Below, one piece after another: positions 12,570 to 23,900 of a stretch of 64,000 nucleotides of DNA. Numbering within the stretch: the first letter of the stretch is position 1; the number at the start of each line of letters is the position of its first letter. The notes beneath the pieces are model-generated. The model was not told the origin of the DNA and ran no database searches. It saw only the letters and a list, made by a program, of their open reading frames with translations. A program made the translations under genes and the position numbers. The DNA is from Cenococcum geophilum 1.58 (Eukaryota; Ascomycota; Dothideomycetes; Gloniales; Gloniaceae): contig KV748189.1 in assembly GCA_001692895.1 (NCBI GenBank), positions 814,432 to 878,431 on the forward strand. Direction: 5' to 3'.

Positions 12570-14438
12570 TTACTTCTTCTATTTCTACTTTCTCTAGGAT
12601 ATTTAGAACTTTTATCTCTTATATCTATACCCTAGTTACTACTTATTTTATATAGAGCTTTCCATTCCCATATCTTGTGTTTCTACTAGCGCTTTTATAT
12701 CTAAATCTATTATTATTTCCAGTTCCTCCCCTATTCTTACTAGCTGGCTATATACCCTTAGTAGGTCGGCTATAAATAATATATTTACCGCGTTAAATCT
12801 AATTCTTAATTGTCCTAGTCTTAAGCTTACTATAGCTATCTATAGGGGTCTTCCTATAGGGCATCCTCTTCCTTATATCCCCTATAACCCTTATATCCCT
12901 ATATAGTCTAGTAATATTACGCGGCGCCACTTCTGGCCCGTTAAGGCTTAGGATGGCTAGCCTAGCCCCCTAATACTAAAGGTAGGAAACGCTGAGAAGG
13001 CACCTACGTCCCCCTAGCTTATTACCTATTATTTCCATTTATATAACCTAGCGTGCAGTTATTTCCGTAGCTATTAAGCCCTTACCTTCCGCCTCCTATA
13101 TTTAATACAGTTTTCTCTCTCCTACGCCTTATATATACTTCGGTGGCAGTTTATACATTTTATTTAGTCTTAATTTAAGTAGTGTCTTATATTGTAGGGG
13201 CCTATATAGTGGCCGCAGCACACCTATACTGCGTATGTAGATTAGGTGTGTCCCTGTTATATATAGCGGTAGTATTATTCTAGGCGTAGTCTATAGTTAT
13301 AGAGCCTTACGTTATATATAAGGCCATTTATAATTATTCCTTTTTAGATAAAGAGTTTTTATATTCCTAGTGTATATATACTAATAATAAGGGAGCTATA
13401 CGTTTAACTAGCGTCTCCCTAGCAAGTCTCTAGCGACCTTTATATCCTCTTATTATTTTTATTATTTACTTAGTTTATATTTTCCTATTAAAGTTATTAG
13501 ATTTAGGTAATCTTAAGGCCTAGTATAAGGCGTTCTGTATATTTTACTATCTTCTATATAGTTACTATGTTATCCGCCTAGCGTCCCTTTTCTACCCTAA
13601 GGCTTATAGGAACCGCTAGGACTTTAACTAGGTAGTCTTTACAGAGCACTTTTATGCTAATATATTCTCCTAGCCTATCCCCTACCCTTACGGCTTATTC
13701 CTTTACCTATTAGTCCTTTAGGGTAACTCTAATATCTCCGCTCTTAAGGTGTTGGACTATAACTGCGTTATAAACCTCTTTATAAATCTTTATAAGGACT
13801 TCTGTTTCTAATTATCCCCTAAGCCCCTCTGCTTTTTCTATATTTGGTTATATTATAATTATATACCCGGTTATTGTCTTAAGGGGGGTAGGTTCCCTAT
13901 GCTGTAAAAACGCGGCTACAGCGGCCTAGGTGCGGTTTACTGGTAAGGGGGGATTTTATTTGTTTTTAATTTTGCTTAGCCGTTAGAGGATTTAATTAAG
14001 GGTTTACTAGAGGGGCGCCTAAGGTTTGCTAGCAGGTAGTTATATATTAGCTATAATATAATAGAGTTTAATATACCTACTTATCTAGGCCTCTACCTTA
14101 GTTTTCTAGTAGCTTATTCCCACCTTTAGGCGTTACCACTTTCTACGGTTAAGACTAGGCCAAAACCTCTCCCGCCTAAGTAACTTCTATTTACTCCTTA
14201 AGTATATCTTACTAGCATACCGCCCTAAAGGCGAACGGTTCTATCTATTAATATACTAACACGTATATCCGTTCTCTTAAGCTATATAGCAGTCTCTCCG
14301 GCTAGGATATAATCCTACTTACCTACTAGGTATACTAAGGGTTAGAGCCTAGCTAAGGGGTAAAGTCCTTAGAGCTAGCAGTAGCTATTACATACTACGC
14401 CCTATAGGAGGCTAGTAGTAGTATAGGGGCGTAACACC
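12570..14438 (-). pseudogene. LINE1 ORF1, gag-like (RIP-broken)
   Basis: ORF1 proteins of Tad1-type LINEs bind element RNA. The conserved segment VIVQHLKSGDIRVTLKD at about 13722-13772 matches LRSGDVLVFAE in LINE2's ORF1. A cysteine/histidine-rich section (VCCGHYIGPYN, then KCINC) at 13160-13260 resembles zinc knuckles. There are many TAA/TAG interruptions. A 78-codon open stretch upstream (14439-14675) might be the undamaged N-terminal part, but I see no homology to support that. Confidence 0.65.
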
Positions 14439-14670
14439 CTATACTACTGCTAGTTCCCATTTCGCGTTGCCTATAAGAGTTTCCTTATAATAGGCCGACC
14501 GTGTTTTATAGGAGGGGGCTATAGAGACGGGTCCCGTGCTAGGCAACCTACTCCCCTCTCTCCTACTAATTAAGCTTGTGTCCCCCCTTCCTATAAGCTG
14601 GCCTATGTCTCTAACTGTTAAGTCCTTATCCAACTGGCCTGTGTTTCCCCTATAGCCTCCCCCATATATA

Positions 14671-14980
14671 TGCATTAGGTTGCGTGCACCACGCCTATTA
14701 AGACCCTCCTATAAGTCGCCTTATACATATGCGCATTAGGCTGCGTGCACCACGCCTATTAAGACCCTCCTCTGAGTCGCCTGTGAGTCGACTGTAAGTC
14801 GAACGCCATGGGGCCGTCGAAGCTGGCCTGTGTTTCCGCTGCCTAGAGCTTTGCCCGTGTTTCCACCTCGTCGAGCCGTCTGGTCACCGTCGCGTCGCCG
14901 TCGCGTCGCCGTTGCGTTGCTGTCGCCGTCAACCAGGTCGCGCGCACCACGCCTATTAAGACCCTCTTCTGAGTCACCTG
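14671..14980. repeat. Three dispersed copies of a ~40-bp repeat
   Basis: A unit containing GTGCACCACGCCTATTAAGA and ending CCCTCCTATAAGTCGCC occurs near 14681 and 14741, and in a variant form near 14941. They lie just upstream (in element direction) of LINE1 and are not RIP-mutated. They could be promoter-type monomers of the LINE 5' region or unrelated local duplications. Confidence 0.6.
14884..14932. repeat. CGTCGC-type short tandem repeat
   Basis: Repeated GTCGCGTCGCC units with slight variation. Short, GC-rich and not RIP-affected. Confidence 0.7.
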
Positions 14981-15467
14981 GGTGTACCGGATACCAGATA
15001 GGCCCTTAGAGGGGCCTTAACGAGTTCTCTAGGCAGGGCCTTAATAAGTTCTTTGCGGTGGCCTTGGGGCCTTAATAAGTTTTATACAAAGTATCTGCGA
15101 CGCGTTAACCTTAACAAGTTCTTATAAAAAGAGGTTCCCTACGCCCTCGCCGTATCCTCTCGGTCTTAGAGCTAGTGCAAGCCCAAGGGTGTCCTGTCGT
15201 ACGCCTAGGACGCGTCCGCATCCGCTGGCTTGATAAGGCTAGTTTCGGCCCTAGCTTCGAGCTAGGTAGTCGTACGTCGGGTGGTTTTCGTATCCCAGTT
15301 TCCCTTGATTGATTGCCCCCCTAGATGGTGGGACAGGAGCCTCAGCGGGGGCAGTAGGGCTCCTGGTGTTGTTGAGGGCGATGCATCGTACGCGTCGCAG
15401 GCTCAACACCACAGAGCCGCAACGACAGCGCGCTGCACGCGCTGCGACGGCTCCCTACTATCGCCTC
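14981..15467. other. GC-rich unmutated stretch without recognised gene
   Basis: Ordinary codon-like composition with many CpG sites. Several short GCCTTAATAAGTT-like direct repeats lie at 15010-15120. The longest open frame (15281-15478, plus) is 65 codons with no recognisable motif, so I do not call it a gene. Confidence 0.4.
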
Positions 15468-15536
15468 TTTTAAGCTAATATAATAATTTTATTAATAAAT
15501 ATTAAAAATTAAAAAAAAATTTTATTAGCTTAAAAA
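15468..15536. repeat. AT-rich inverted repeat
   Basis: TTTTAAGCTAATA on the left is mirrored by TTTATTAGCTTAAAA on the right around an A/T-only centre. Could be a hairpin or a very short transposon relic. Confidence 0.55.
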
Positions 15537-15594
15537 TATATATTATTATTTTTAAAATATAATAAATAAATTTTTTTTTGTGTAAGTAGCTATA

Positions 15595-15821
15595 ACGTAG
15601 GTAACGGGGTTTTGACCGCACCCTGGTTTTGACCGCGCTAGCGTACCGCCTGCTATTTTAAGTAAAGTTTTGTTGTTCTGCCAAAATTAAAGCAACACAT
15701 ACATTTAAAAGGCGGTGTGTCGTGCTAAGGCTTACCTAGGCGTGATAGATATAACCTAGGCAAAGTTTTGATGTTCAAAACGGTCATAACTAGGGTGCGG
15801 TCAAAACCCCGTTACCTACGT
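15595..15821. mobile_element. MITE-1, 227 bp, TA target duplication
   Basis: Terminal inverted repeats of about 41 bp with two mismatches: both ends read ACGTAGGTAACGGGG inward. Each end contains two copies of a GGTTTTGACCG-type motif (the inner right-hand copy altered), as in subterminal transposase binding sites. Flanked by TA at 15593-15594 and 15822-15823, pointing to the Tc1/mariner-pogo (Fot1-like) superfamily. It has no coding capacity. Little or no RIP is visible, expected for a repeat well below the usual length threshold. Related to MITE-2 at 17870. Confidence 0.88.
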
Positions 15822-15839
15822 TATTTAAATTTTTATTTA

Positions 15840-16110
15840 AATATATTTTATAGGGGTAGAGTTATAATAGGCCAAAGTTGGTAGATTTTAGTGTGTTTTG
15901 GGGTGGCTCGACCGGGTAGCTGGCTCGACCGGGTGGCTAAGACGTTAGTATTTCCTGATCGTCCTGTCAGGATACCCCTAAGCGACACCCCTCCTAATAA
16001 ACCCCCCCCAAAGCGACACCTCTGCACACCCTCAAGCAACACCCCCAATGCGACACCCCCCCTCATGCGACNCCCCCCCCCCTAGGTGCGCGCGCGCGCG
16101 ACACATAGTG
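15840..16110. repeat. Low-complexity region: short duplications, C-runs, CG dinucleotides
   Basis: Contains GGCTCGACCGGGT twice (15905-15940). A tract of GCGACACCCCCC-like units with C-runs follows at 15975-16081, including an ambiguous base at 16072, then alternating CG at 16087-16101 and two GCGACACA-TAGTGCTATC-like units at 16095-16140. No gene. Confidence 0.7.
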
Positions 16111-16255
16111 CTATCAGGCGCGACACACAGTGCTATCGGGTCCCCGCTATATTCCCGATAGCCTACACGTGCCTCTGCCAAGTTACCCCCTTTGTAGCCA
16201 CCTTATTTTTTACCCTTCCTTGCATCCTCCCTACCTTAGGAGGCACTAGAACAGC

Positions 16256-17066
16256 AGCCAGCAGAGGACCGTCGCTAGAACCAGACGACTGTCACCAGAA
16301 CCAGACGACCGTTGCCAGAACCAGATGACCGTCCTAGAGCCAGACGACCGTCCTAAAACTAGACGACCGTTACCAGAACTAGAAGACGACCTTTCGAACA
16401 ACCAGCCAGCGAATACCACGAACGATTCAATTGATCGATCGATCGAATTAAACCAGAGCTTCGATATCGGCCCATCACCGAATCGAATCAAGGCCTCCTA
16501 GGGAGGCACCCTAGACGACCACCGTTCGAATGTACAGCTAGCGAACGGCCATAGAGAACGATCTGAATCAATTAGATCCTTCGATCGGGCCGACCCCTCC
16601 CCCGAATTGAATTGGATACTGACATAGGCAGGCAGCAGGAGGCAGGTAGGAGATGACCCGTCGCCAGAACCAGAGACCGTCGCCAGAACCAGAGACCGTC
16701 GCCAGAACCAGACGACCGTCGTCAGAGCCAGACGGCCGTCGTCAGAGCCAGATGACCGTCGCCAGAGCTAGACGACCGTCGCCAGAGCTAGACGACCGTC
16801 GCCAGAGCCAGACGATAATCGTTCGAACGACCAGCCAGCGAACACCACAAATCGATTCAATCGATCGATTTAAATCGAACCAGAGCCTCAATATCAGCCC
16901 GTTACCGAATCAAATCGAATCAAGGCCTCCTATGGAGGCACCCCAGACGACCACCGTTCGAATGTACAGCCAGCGAACGCCCATAGAGAACGATTCGAAT
17001 CAATACAATCAATCGAATCAAGCAGAACCTTCGATCGGGCCTACCTCTCCCCCGATTACAGATACA
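16256..17066. repeat. Tandem duplication of minisatellite plus unique block
   Basis: Each copy has a 19-20-bp minisatellite (unit like GACGACCGTCGCCAGAGCTA) followed by a ~245-bp segment. Copy 1 is 16256-16390 plus 16391-16650; copy 2 is 16653-16822 plus 16823-17066. The shared segment includes GAATCAAGGCCTCCTA and ACCACCGTTCGAATGTACAG in both copies. The 140-codon plus-strand frame at 16653-17075 is a by-product of the repeat and not a believable protein. Confidence 0.8.
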
Positions 17067-17290
17067 GACAGGTAGGCATAGACAGGTAGGCACGACAGGC
17101 ACAGGCAGGCACAGGCAGGCACAGGCAGGTAGGACAGGCAGGACAGGCAGGACAGGCAGAACAGGCAGGACAGGCAGGACAGCAGGACAGGCAGGACAGG
17201 CAGGACAGGCGGACAGGCAGGACAGGCAGGACAGGCAGGACAGGCAGGAAGGCAGGACAGGCAGGCAGGCAGGCAGGCAGGCACTAGGCA
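17067..17290. repeat. GACAGGCAG minisatellite
   Basis: About 200 bp of 8-11-bp units of the type GACAGGCAG, ending in pure GCAG repeats at about 17264-17281. The open frames across it are low-complexity cysteine/proline or leucine repeats and are not genes. Confidence 0.85.
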
Positions 17291-17555
17291 GGGTTAGGAA
17301 ATCAGCACACGGCCGGGGTCGTCGGGAACACCGCCGATCGACGATTTGGAGTCTCCGCGAGAGGCTCCTCAGTCGATCGCCCGACGCTCGAGCGATCGTA
17401 GAGCTCCAATGACAGACCACAGCGGTAGGCAGAAAAGATTAATTTGGATTATTTAGTTATATATAATTAAATTTTAAATTATATATTTTTTTTCGCTAGC
17501 TGCAAAATACTGGAGTGTTATTATCCTTATTTTTAAATCTAGAATTTTTATTGTT
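17291..17555. other. Intervening sequence without recognised gene
   Basis: 17291-17430 is GC-balanced with CGATCG-type sequence similar in style to the preceding block. 17430-17500 is AT-rich. Nothing coding is seen. Confidence 0.4.
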
Positions 17556-17700
17556 GTCTGATGGTCCTGATTGTCCTGATGGTCCTGATTGTCCTGATGG
17601 TCTAGAGTCCTGGAGGTCCTGGTAGTCCTAGTAGTCCGGGCGACCTCCTGACAGCCTAACAGGAGCTGTCAGGAGCTGTCAGTACTGTCAGGAGGGCACC
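17556..17700. repeat. TGGTCCTGATTGTCC tandem repeat and GAGCTGTCAG repeat
   Basis: An 18-bp unit TGATGGTCCTGATTGTCC is repeated about two and a half times at 17556-17610 and decays into GGTCCTGG units. AGGAGCTGTC is then repeated at 17661-17695. Simple repeats, not RIP-affected. Confidence 0.75.
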
Positions 17701-17869
17701 AAACATTTTGCTGATGTAACTTTAAAATACTGTAGAAAACTTGCCTAGGGTATAGCCTAGCCGCCTCTATTTACTCCCTAAGATATTAACCTAAGGAACC
17801 CCTATTACCCTACTTTATAACTAACTACTACTATATAAGTTGCCCCGGCCTTTCTACTATATAGCAATA

Positions 17870-18015
17870 ACGTGGGTGACAGGGTTTTGACGGTGTGATG
17901 GGTTTTGACGGTTTTGAACATCAAAACTTTAAGCGAGAGGACACAGACAAAGTTTGTATGGGAAACCTTAAAACCGTCAAAACTCATCACACCGTCAAAA
18001 CCCTGTCACCCACGT
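17870..18015. mobile_element. MITE-2, 146 bp, TA target duplication
   Basis: Inverted repeats of 47 bp with one mismatch: ends read ACGTGGGTGACAGGG inward, then GTTTTGACGG twice per end. TA duplications lie at 17868-17869 and 18016-18017. The ends and internal motif arrangement match MITE-1, so the two are siblings of one Fot1/pogo-type family. The central loop is only about 50 bp, so a transcript could fold into a long hairpin. It sits at the left edge of Gypsy element A. Confidence 0.9.
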
Positions 18016-18089
18016 TATAGAAAAGGCTAAACCGTTACTACAGCTTCTTAATTATAACTATATAAGTTTAATAAAAAATAAAACTATGT

Positions 18090-20328
18090 CCTCTATAGTA
18101 ATAGAATAGACATAGTTAACCTTTTAGAAGATAACGCCCCTATTAAACTCTACGGACTTTTACCTTTAGACTTTAAAAAGTTTATAAAGCTTAAAAAAGG
18201 ACTTACTAATAAAGAACTCCGCAAGCTCCTCCTTAAAAGGTACTATAACTTTACTAATATATACTTATAAAAGGGCGCAGATATATTACCCCTATATTAA
18301 CCTAATAACTATACCATTAACATTAAATAAGGAAAAATACTACCTTATAAGAGACCCTACCTAATATTAAAAGACAAACTTCTAGTTATAAAAAAGTATA
18401 TTAACGAGCACCTTAATAAAGGATTTATTTGTCCTAGTATATTACTAGCAGCCGCCCCTATCCTTCTCGCTAAGAAGCTAGGAGGAGGTATTTAATTCTA
18501 TATTAACTATAAAGGACTTAACGCTATTATAATTAAAAACTAATACCTAGTACCGCTTATATATAAGACCCTTAAGCGGCTTAGTTAAGCTAAAATCTAT
18601 ACTAAACTTAATATTATCGCCGCCTTTAACTATCTCTAAATACGGAAAGGTAATAAATAAAAAACCGTATTTGCATTACGTTTTAGCTAATTTAAATATA
18701 CTATTATACCCTTTAGCATATATAACGGCCTAGGCACCTTCTAAAGCTATATTAATAACGCCTTATGGGACTACCTTAATAACTTCTGCTCTACGTACCT
18801 AGATAATATACTTATTTATAGCAATAACCCTTCTAAGTATACTAAACACGTTTAAAAGGTCCTACAGCGCCTTAGGGACATGGGACTTTATATTAATTTA
18901 AAGAAATACAAATTCTTAGTTATAGAAGTAAAATACCTTAAACTAATTATTACTACTAAGGGTGTCCATATAGACCCTAAGAAAGTATATATAATTACTA
19001 AATAGTAAGCCCCTAACTATATTAAGGACGTATAAGCCTTCCTTAGTTTTGCTAACTTTTATTAGAAATTTATATACAACTTCTTAGGCGTAGTAGCACT
19101 ACTTATAGCAATAATATAAACGAAGGGCCTTTCTATAAAAGGAAGAAAAACGCACCTACGCTTTACCTAAACGCCTAAATATGAGAAGACATTTTAAGGC
19201 CCTAAAAATACCTTTACTAAAGCACCTATCCTAGCTTACTTTATACTAGGATAATAACTCTATCTTAAAACTAACTCTTTAGACTATATTAACGCAGACA
19301 TCCTCTTTTAAATAGGTAAAAACGGTCTTCTTTACCTAGTCGCATTCTACTTGTCTAAGCTTATACTATAATAGTATAACTATAAGATCTATAATAAAGA
19401 ACTCCTTACAATTATTTAATTATTTAAAGAATTTTAACTAGAACTTTCTTTAGTAGAGCCTAACTAGCTAACTGGGGTCCTTATGGGCTATTGCAACCTT
19501 AAGTACTTTATAACTATAAAGTAGCTAAACTAACGCTAAGTATATTAAAATAAGTTCCTCTCTAGTTTTAACTTTAAAATTATATATAGACTAAGAGTAT
19601 AAGGTACTAAACCTAATAGCCTAATACGCCGCTCGTAAGACCTTCCTTAATCTAAAAATAACCCCTATAATTAGTTCTAATAACAGATAATCCTAAAAGC
19701 ATAAAATTTGGCCCTAGGTATACTACCTATAATAAAGCTAACTATACCTTAGCTTTATACTATAGAACTAAAGTTACCTCCTAAAATTAACAAGCTTATT
19801 ACTACAGTATATAATACCTCTATTAACCTATTACTATATTAACTTATTGCTATAAAGACCACTATCGCCTATACGTTACCTACTAACATCTAAAGCTTAG
19901 GCTAGATTAATATAGCAGCCTTAAAAGTAAAAGAGAATAGACTCTATTATAGAGGCCGCCTATTTATCCCTAATTTAGAAAATTTATAACGGCAACTAAT
20001 ATAAATAGCCTATAACCTCTAATTAAGCGGCCACCTAGGCAGAGGAGGAACCTATAAGCTTTTTAGCTAATACTACTTCTAGCTAAAAATAATAGACTTA
20101 GTTAAACGCTTTATAGGCGCCTACTATAGTTATAAGCGCGCTAAGGCCTTTAATATAAAGTACTAAGGACTACTATACCCTCTACTAGTACCTATATAAC
20201 GATAAGCAAATATTGCTATAGATTTTATTATTAACCTACTACCTTATAAATAATATGGCCGTACCTATAATAATATACCAACTTATAAAAGACCGCCACT
20301 ACGTCCTAACTAAAGGCGTAGCTATTAG
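18090..20328 (+). pseudogene. Element A pol, first part: RT, RNase H, start of integrase
   Basis: Reads through stops as a Gypsy reverse transcriptase: LNKGFICPS, then AAPILLAKKLGGG, INYKGLNAI, and the active site YLDN at 18796-18807 (YLDD with the last aspartate lost). KGVHIDPKKV follows near 18960. RNase H-like sequence with LDYINADILF lies near 19275-19310. The integrase zinc-binding section has SGHLGRGGTYKLF near 20025-20060, and core sequence IAIDFIINLLPYK is near 20215-20250. The frame then meets element C at 20329 in KDRHYVLTKGVAIS. Upstream gag and protease are absent. Confidence 0.88.
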
Positions 20329-20519
20329 TGTAACGAAGCCTTGTAGCAGGAACTATGGTAAACTTATTAATAGGCTAGGTATATAGGTAAATAAGAAGTT
20401 AACAATATAATAATAACTAGTAGAGTAGTTGCCTAATAGATTTACTATAAGAAAAAGAACTATCTATAGAGACCGTATGTCCTTAAATATATAACTCCTT
20501 TCTATAGTAAAGGGTTTAG
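20329..20519 (-). repeat. Element C left (3') LTR, outer part
   Basis: TGTAACGAAGCCTTGTAGC start, matching 47797-47990. Interrupted at 20520 by element B; it continues at 28382 after B's TTTAG duplication. Confidence 0.9.
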
Positions 20520-20938
20520 TGTTATAAACGCTTTAAGTACAATGTTATAACTACTAGGAGAGGAGTCGGAGGAAGCTAGTTAGTTAATTTAGGCATAGTC
20601 TAGAATAGAGCCGATAGAGCTATATAATAAGGAATAGTAACTAAGGTTATATAACGTTGTACGCAGTATACGTAGTGTATAAAGGGAACGTATATATAAT
20701 ACGTATAATACGTACCTTACGTATAAAGGGGATTTCTTAGGAGTACGGTTGTGTATTTAAAGGACCACAGTCCCTACCTAGATAGTTCTCTCCTTTGTAG
20801 TAAATCTTAGAATATAATTAGAGTTAATCTATTAGGCAACTACTCCACCAGTTATTATTACGTTATTAACTATTCTATACCTATATACCTAGCCTATTAA
20901 TAAGTCTACCGTAGTTCCTGCTATAAGGCTTCGTTATA
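20520..20938 (+). repeat. Element B 5' LTR (419 bp)
   Basis: Begins TGTTATAAACGCTTT and ends GGCTTCGTTATA. The deviations from TGTTACGGACGC are G/A and C/T transitions. It shares the family's 3' half (GGAGTACGGTTGTGTATTTA and GAGTTAATCTATTAGGC). Confidence 0.92.
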
Positions 20939-20977
20939 TATTTACTACTAAGGTTACGGTAAAGGAAGTTAGACAAT

Positions 20978-23900
20978 ATACTACTAAAAGCATCAGCTAT
21001 AACGCCGTTAACGGCAGCAACTATATTAAGATTAGGTAATAATACCAGTATAGCAGAAGATACTAACTCTTAGTTAGTTACCGTTAAATAGCTATAGGAA
21101 ATAGTTAACCGATTAACAGACAATAATAAGATACTTAAAGAAAGAATTAGTAAGATCGGAGTAGCTAAGGTTAAGTTACCCTCAATTAAGCAATTCTTAG
21201 GAGAAAAGTTAAAGCTTAAGGGATTTCTTACGTAAATGCACTTTAAAGTTATATAAGGAGTTAAACTAGAAACGCCTATAGATTAAGTCGCTTATGCAGG
21301 ATTATTCTTGACGGAAAGGGCACTTAAGTGGTTTAAACCTTACCTTATAAAAATGCAAGAATATAGTATAACGACTACTAACTAGGAGGTCCGATATATA
21401 TTCTTAAGTTAAAATAGGTTTACGGAACAGTTAATATAAATATTTAGAGACCTAAAGGTAACTATAATGGTAGAAAGAAAGCTTTAAAACCTAGTATAAA
21501 GGACTTTAGCAATTAAGTATATAACGTAATTTTAAACGTTAGTAATATAGGTCGAATGGAATAATAAGGCGCTTATAGCACAGTATAAGTAAGGACTTAA
21601 GGTAAAAGTCTAGGACGTAATTATTCTAATAGAAGATACGGATACTCTTAGGAATTTAATTAATTAAGTAATTAAGATTAATAATAGGATCTACTAAAGA
21701 GAGTAGACTAAGAAGGGTTAAAATAAAGTTCTATAGTTATATAAGGCGCAGAGCACGTAATAATAGAGTTAAAGTTAAAAACTAGAGTATAGCGCAGAGC
21801 TAATAGACCTAAGTAGTACTAAAAAAATAAGAAATAAAATAAATGACTATAGAAACCTAAAGGATAAGGATTAAGTAATTAAAGGCCTAAGGAGCAGAGG
21901 CCGAACTAGGGATTTTAGCAGTAGAAGATGTTTAGGCGGACTTTATAACAAGATAAATAGTTTAAAGAAGGAGCTTATATAAATTATAGAAAATAGGGTT
22001 ATTATATTAAAGACTATAAAAGTGATTAAAATTACTATATAGTAAAAGAAACGAGACTAGTAGAAGATATATATATATAGAGGGATAATAGTATACTGCA
22101 AGGAATAAAGGAATATTTAATTAATAGTTTTACGTTTTATTATAATAACGCATACTAAATTTATAAGGACGCTAAGTATGGCGTAAGCTATTGGCTATAG
22201 GAGCTAAAGTTATTAGAGTTTAAAGGAATTAACGAACTAGTTTATAAATCGGACATTAAGAATAATAAATTTAATGTAGGTAAAATATTCTATAACAATA
22301 AGGTAATAAGGGCAGCTTACTAGAAGTATATAGACCTTAAAGATATTATATAAGAGGTAGAGGATAATTATATTATAAAATAGGGAATATTAGTAGGGAT
22401 TAAGACCCTATTAGATATAATATCTATCGCTTTACGAGATGTAAAAGAAGTAGGATAGTAAACTACTTTAGTACTTAATAAAGGCAAAAGGCCAAAAGCT
22501 TAAGATTCTTAAGATGAGATATAAGATAACTAAGATTATTAAAATAAGATAAGATAAGCTTAAGGACCTATAACGGATAATAACCGATAAAGTAAAGCAA
22601 TGGCTTAGTTTAGTAATATATAAATAAGCTTAGGACGAAGTTTCCTAAGGATATAAGACTCTTAAAATAAGATAAGTAAGATTTAAGACTTTTAAGATGA
22701 AATAAGAACACTAGTAAAGCCTAGTTAGATTAAGGCTAAAATAAAGCTTAAGATAAAAGCAAGCTTAGGATTAAGATTTTTATAGGATTAAGATTTTAAC
22801 AATAGAATAAGGACTATTAAAGAAATTGCGAGTAAGGCTTAGTAACAAAATCAAAATATTAATACCATAATTAAGAAGTAAGAGAACTTTAAGGATTTAT
22901 CTATAAGACGCAAACCAAAAGAAACTATAGAAGAATTTAGATAAAGAATTATCGTATAGCAAGAATAGAAACTAGATAAAAGATCTAGCATACTAGGACG
23001 TATAAGGGATAGAGCACTAGTATAAAGAATTACTAATAGGCCTAGAGTAGGTATACTAAGAGCTAAGTGGCTTACTAAACTGGAAAATAAAGAGGATTTA
23101 GGAATCCCTACTAGGTTTAAAGAACGACATATAAAGGGCTATTATAATATAGTAATAAGAAGATACTTCCTTACGGATAAGCTATATATACTCCAGTAGC
23201 TGTATTAAAAGTAGTATAGGCAACGATATAACAATAAGTAGGAAGATTTCTATATATAGTTAAATAAATAAGTTATCTAGGACCACCCTATTATAGAAAA
23301 GGCCATAACTTATATTAAAGGAGCCTTAATTATAATATTAAAGGATCTAAAGGAATAATTAGAGGACTAGAGGAGCGAAAGGCGCGTCTTAGTACCTATA
23401 AATAAAGTTGTAATATTTAGATTAGTATAATAAAGGTTTAAACTTAAAAATAAAGACAAGTTAAGAGTTAACCTAAAGCACCTAGTATACTATACGCTAT
23501 TATAGATTGTATATATAAATAATATATATAAAATGCGCAAAAATCCAAAAGAAAAGAATCGGAAATACCCTATAAGGATATATTAGGTGCTAAATAAGCA
23601 ATAATATAGGAATGCTAAGTATATACACAGCTGGCATCCAACAGAAGTTTAAAAGAAAGGGGACTTAATACTTTAACCAGGAAGATTCCTTATAGAAGAA
23701 TATTTAGACGGATAATAGTGGTAGAAATGCCTAGAGAATATGTGTTTATAGTATATTATAGAAAAGAAGCGAACTAGGTATTAGCTAAAGAGTAAGCTAA
23801 GTATAATAGGATTAAGCAGCTAATAGTTAGGAAAAGTAGAGGCCTATAAAACTAGAGAGAGCCAGTAGTAGAGCCTTAGACCCTTAAAGGAATTTAAGGA

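Larger units (their letters stand above)
8815..14440 (-). mobile_element. LINE1: Tad1-like non-LTR retrotransposon, RIP-inactivated
   Basis: Minus-strand element with ORF1 (RNA-binding) upstream of ORF2 (endonuclease and reverse transcriptase). Its 3' end on the minus strand falls at about 8815-8850 in a TAA-rich tail (TTATTATTAATTATTATTATT as seen on plus begins near 8821), typical of a LINE tail. The 5' end is unclear; ORF1-like sequence reaches roughly 14430. Both ORFs are full of TAA/TAG codons. The boundaries are estimates, and I did not identify target duplications. Confidence 0.8.

Noticed and set aside
14439-14675. 78-codon minus-strand frame as an independent gene
   Set aside because: No recognisable motif; at best the undamaged start of LINE1 ORF1.
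16653-17075. 140-codon plus-strand open frame
   Set aside because: It is a translation of the 19-20-bp minisatellite and its flank, with no domain and no conserved start; openness follows from the repeat lacking stops.
16920-17420. 166- and 88-codon minus-strand cysteine/leucine/proline frames
   Set aside because: Low-complexity readings of the GACAGGCAG array.
17805-17990. 61-codon minus-strand frame
   Set aside because: Lies mostly within the inverted repeats of MITE-2.
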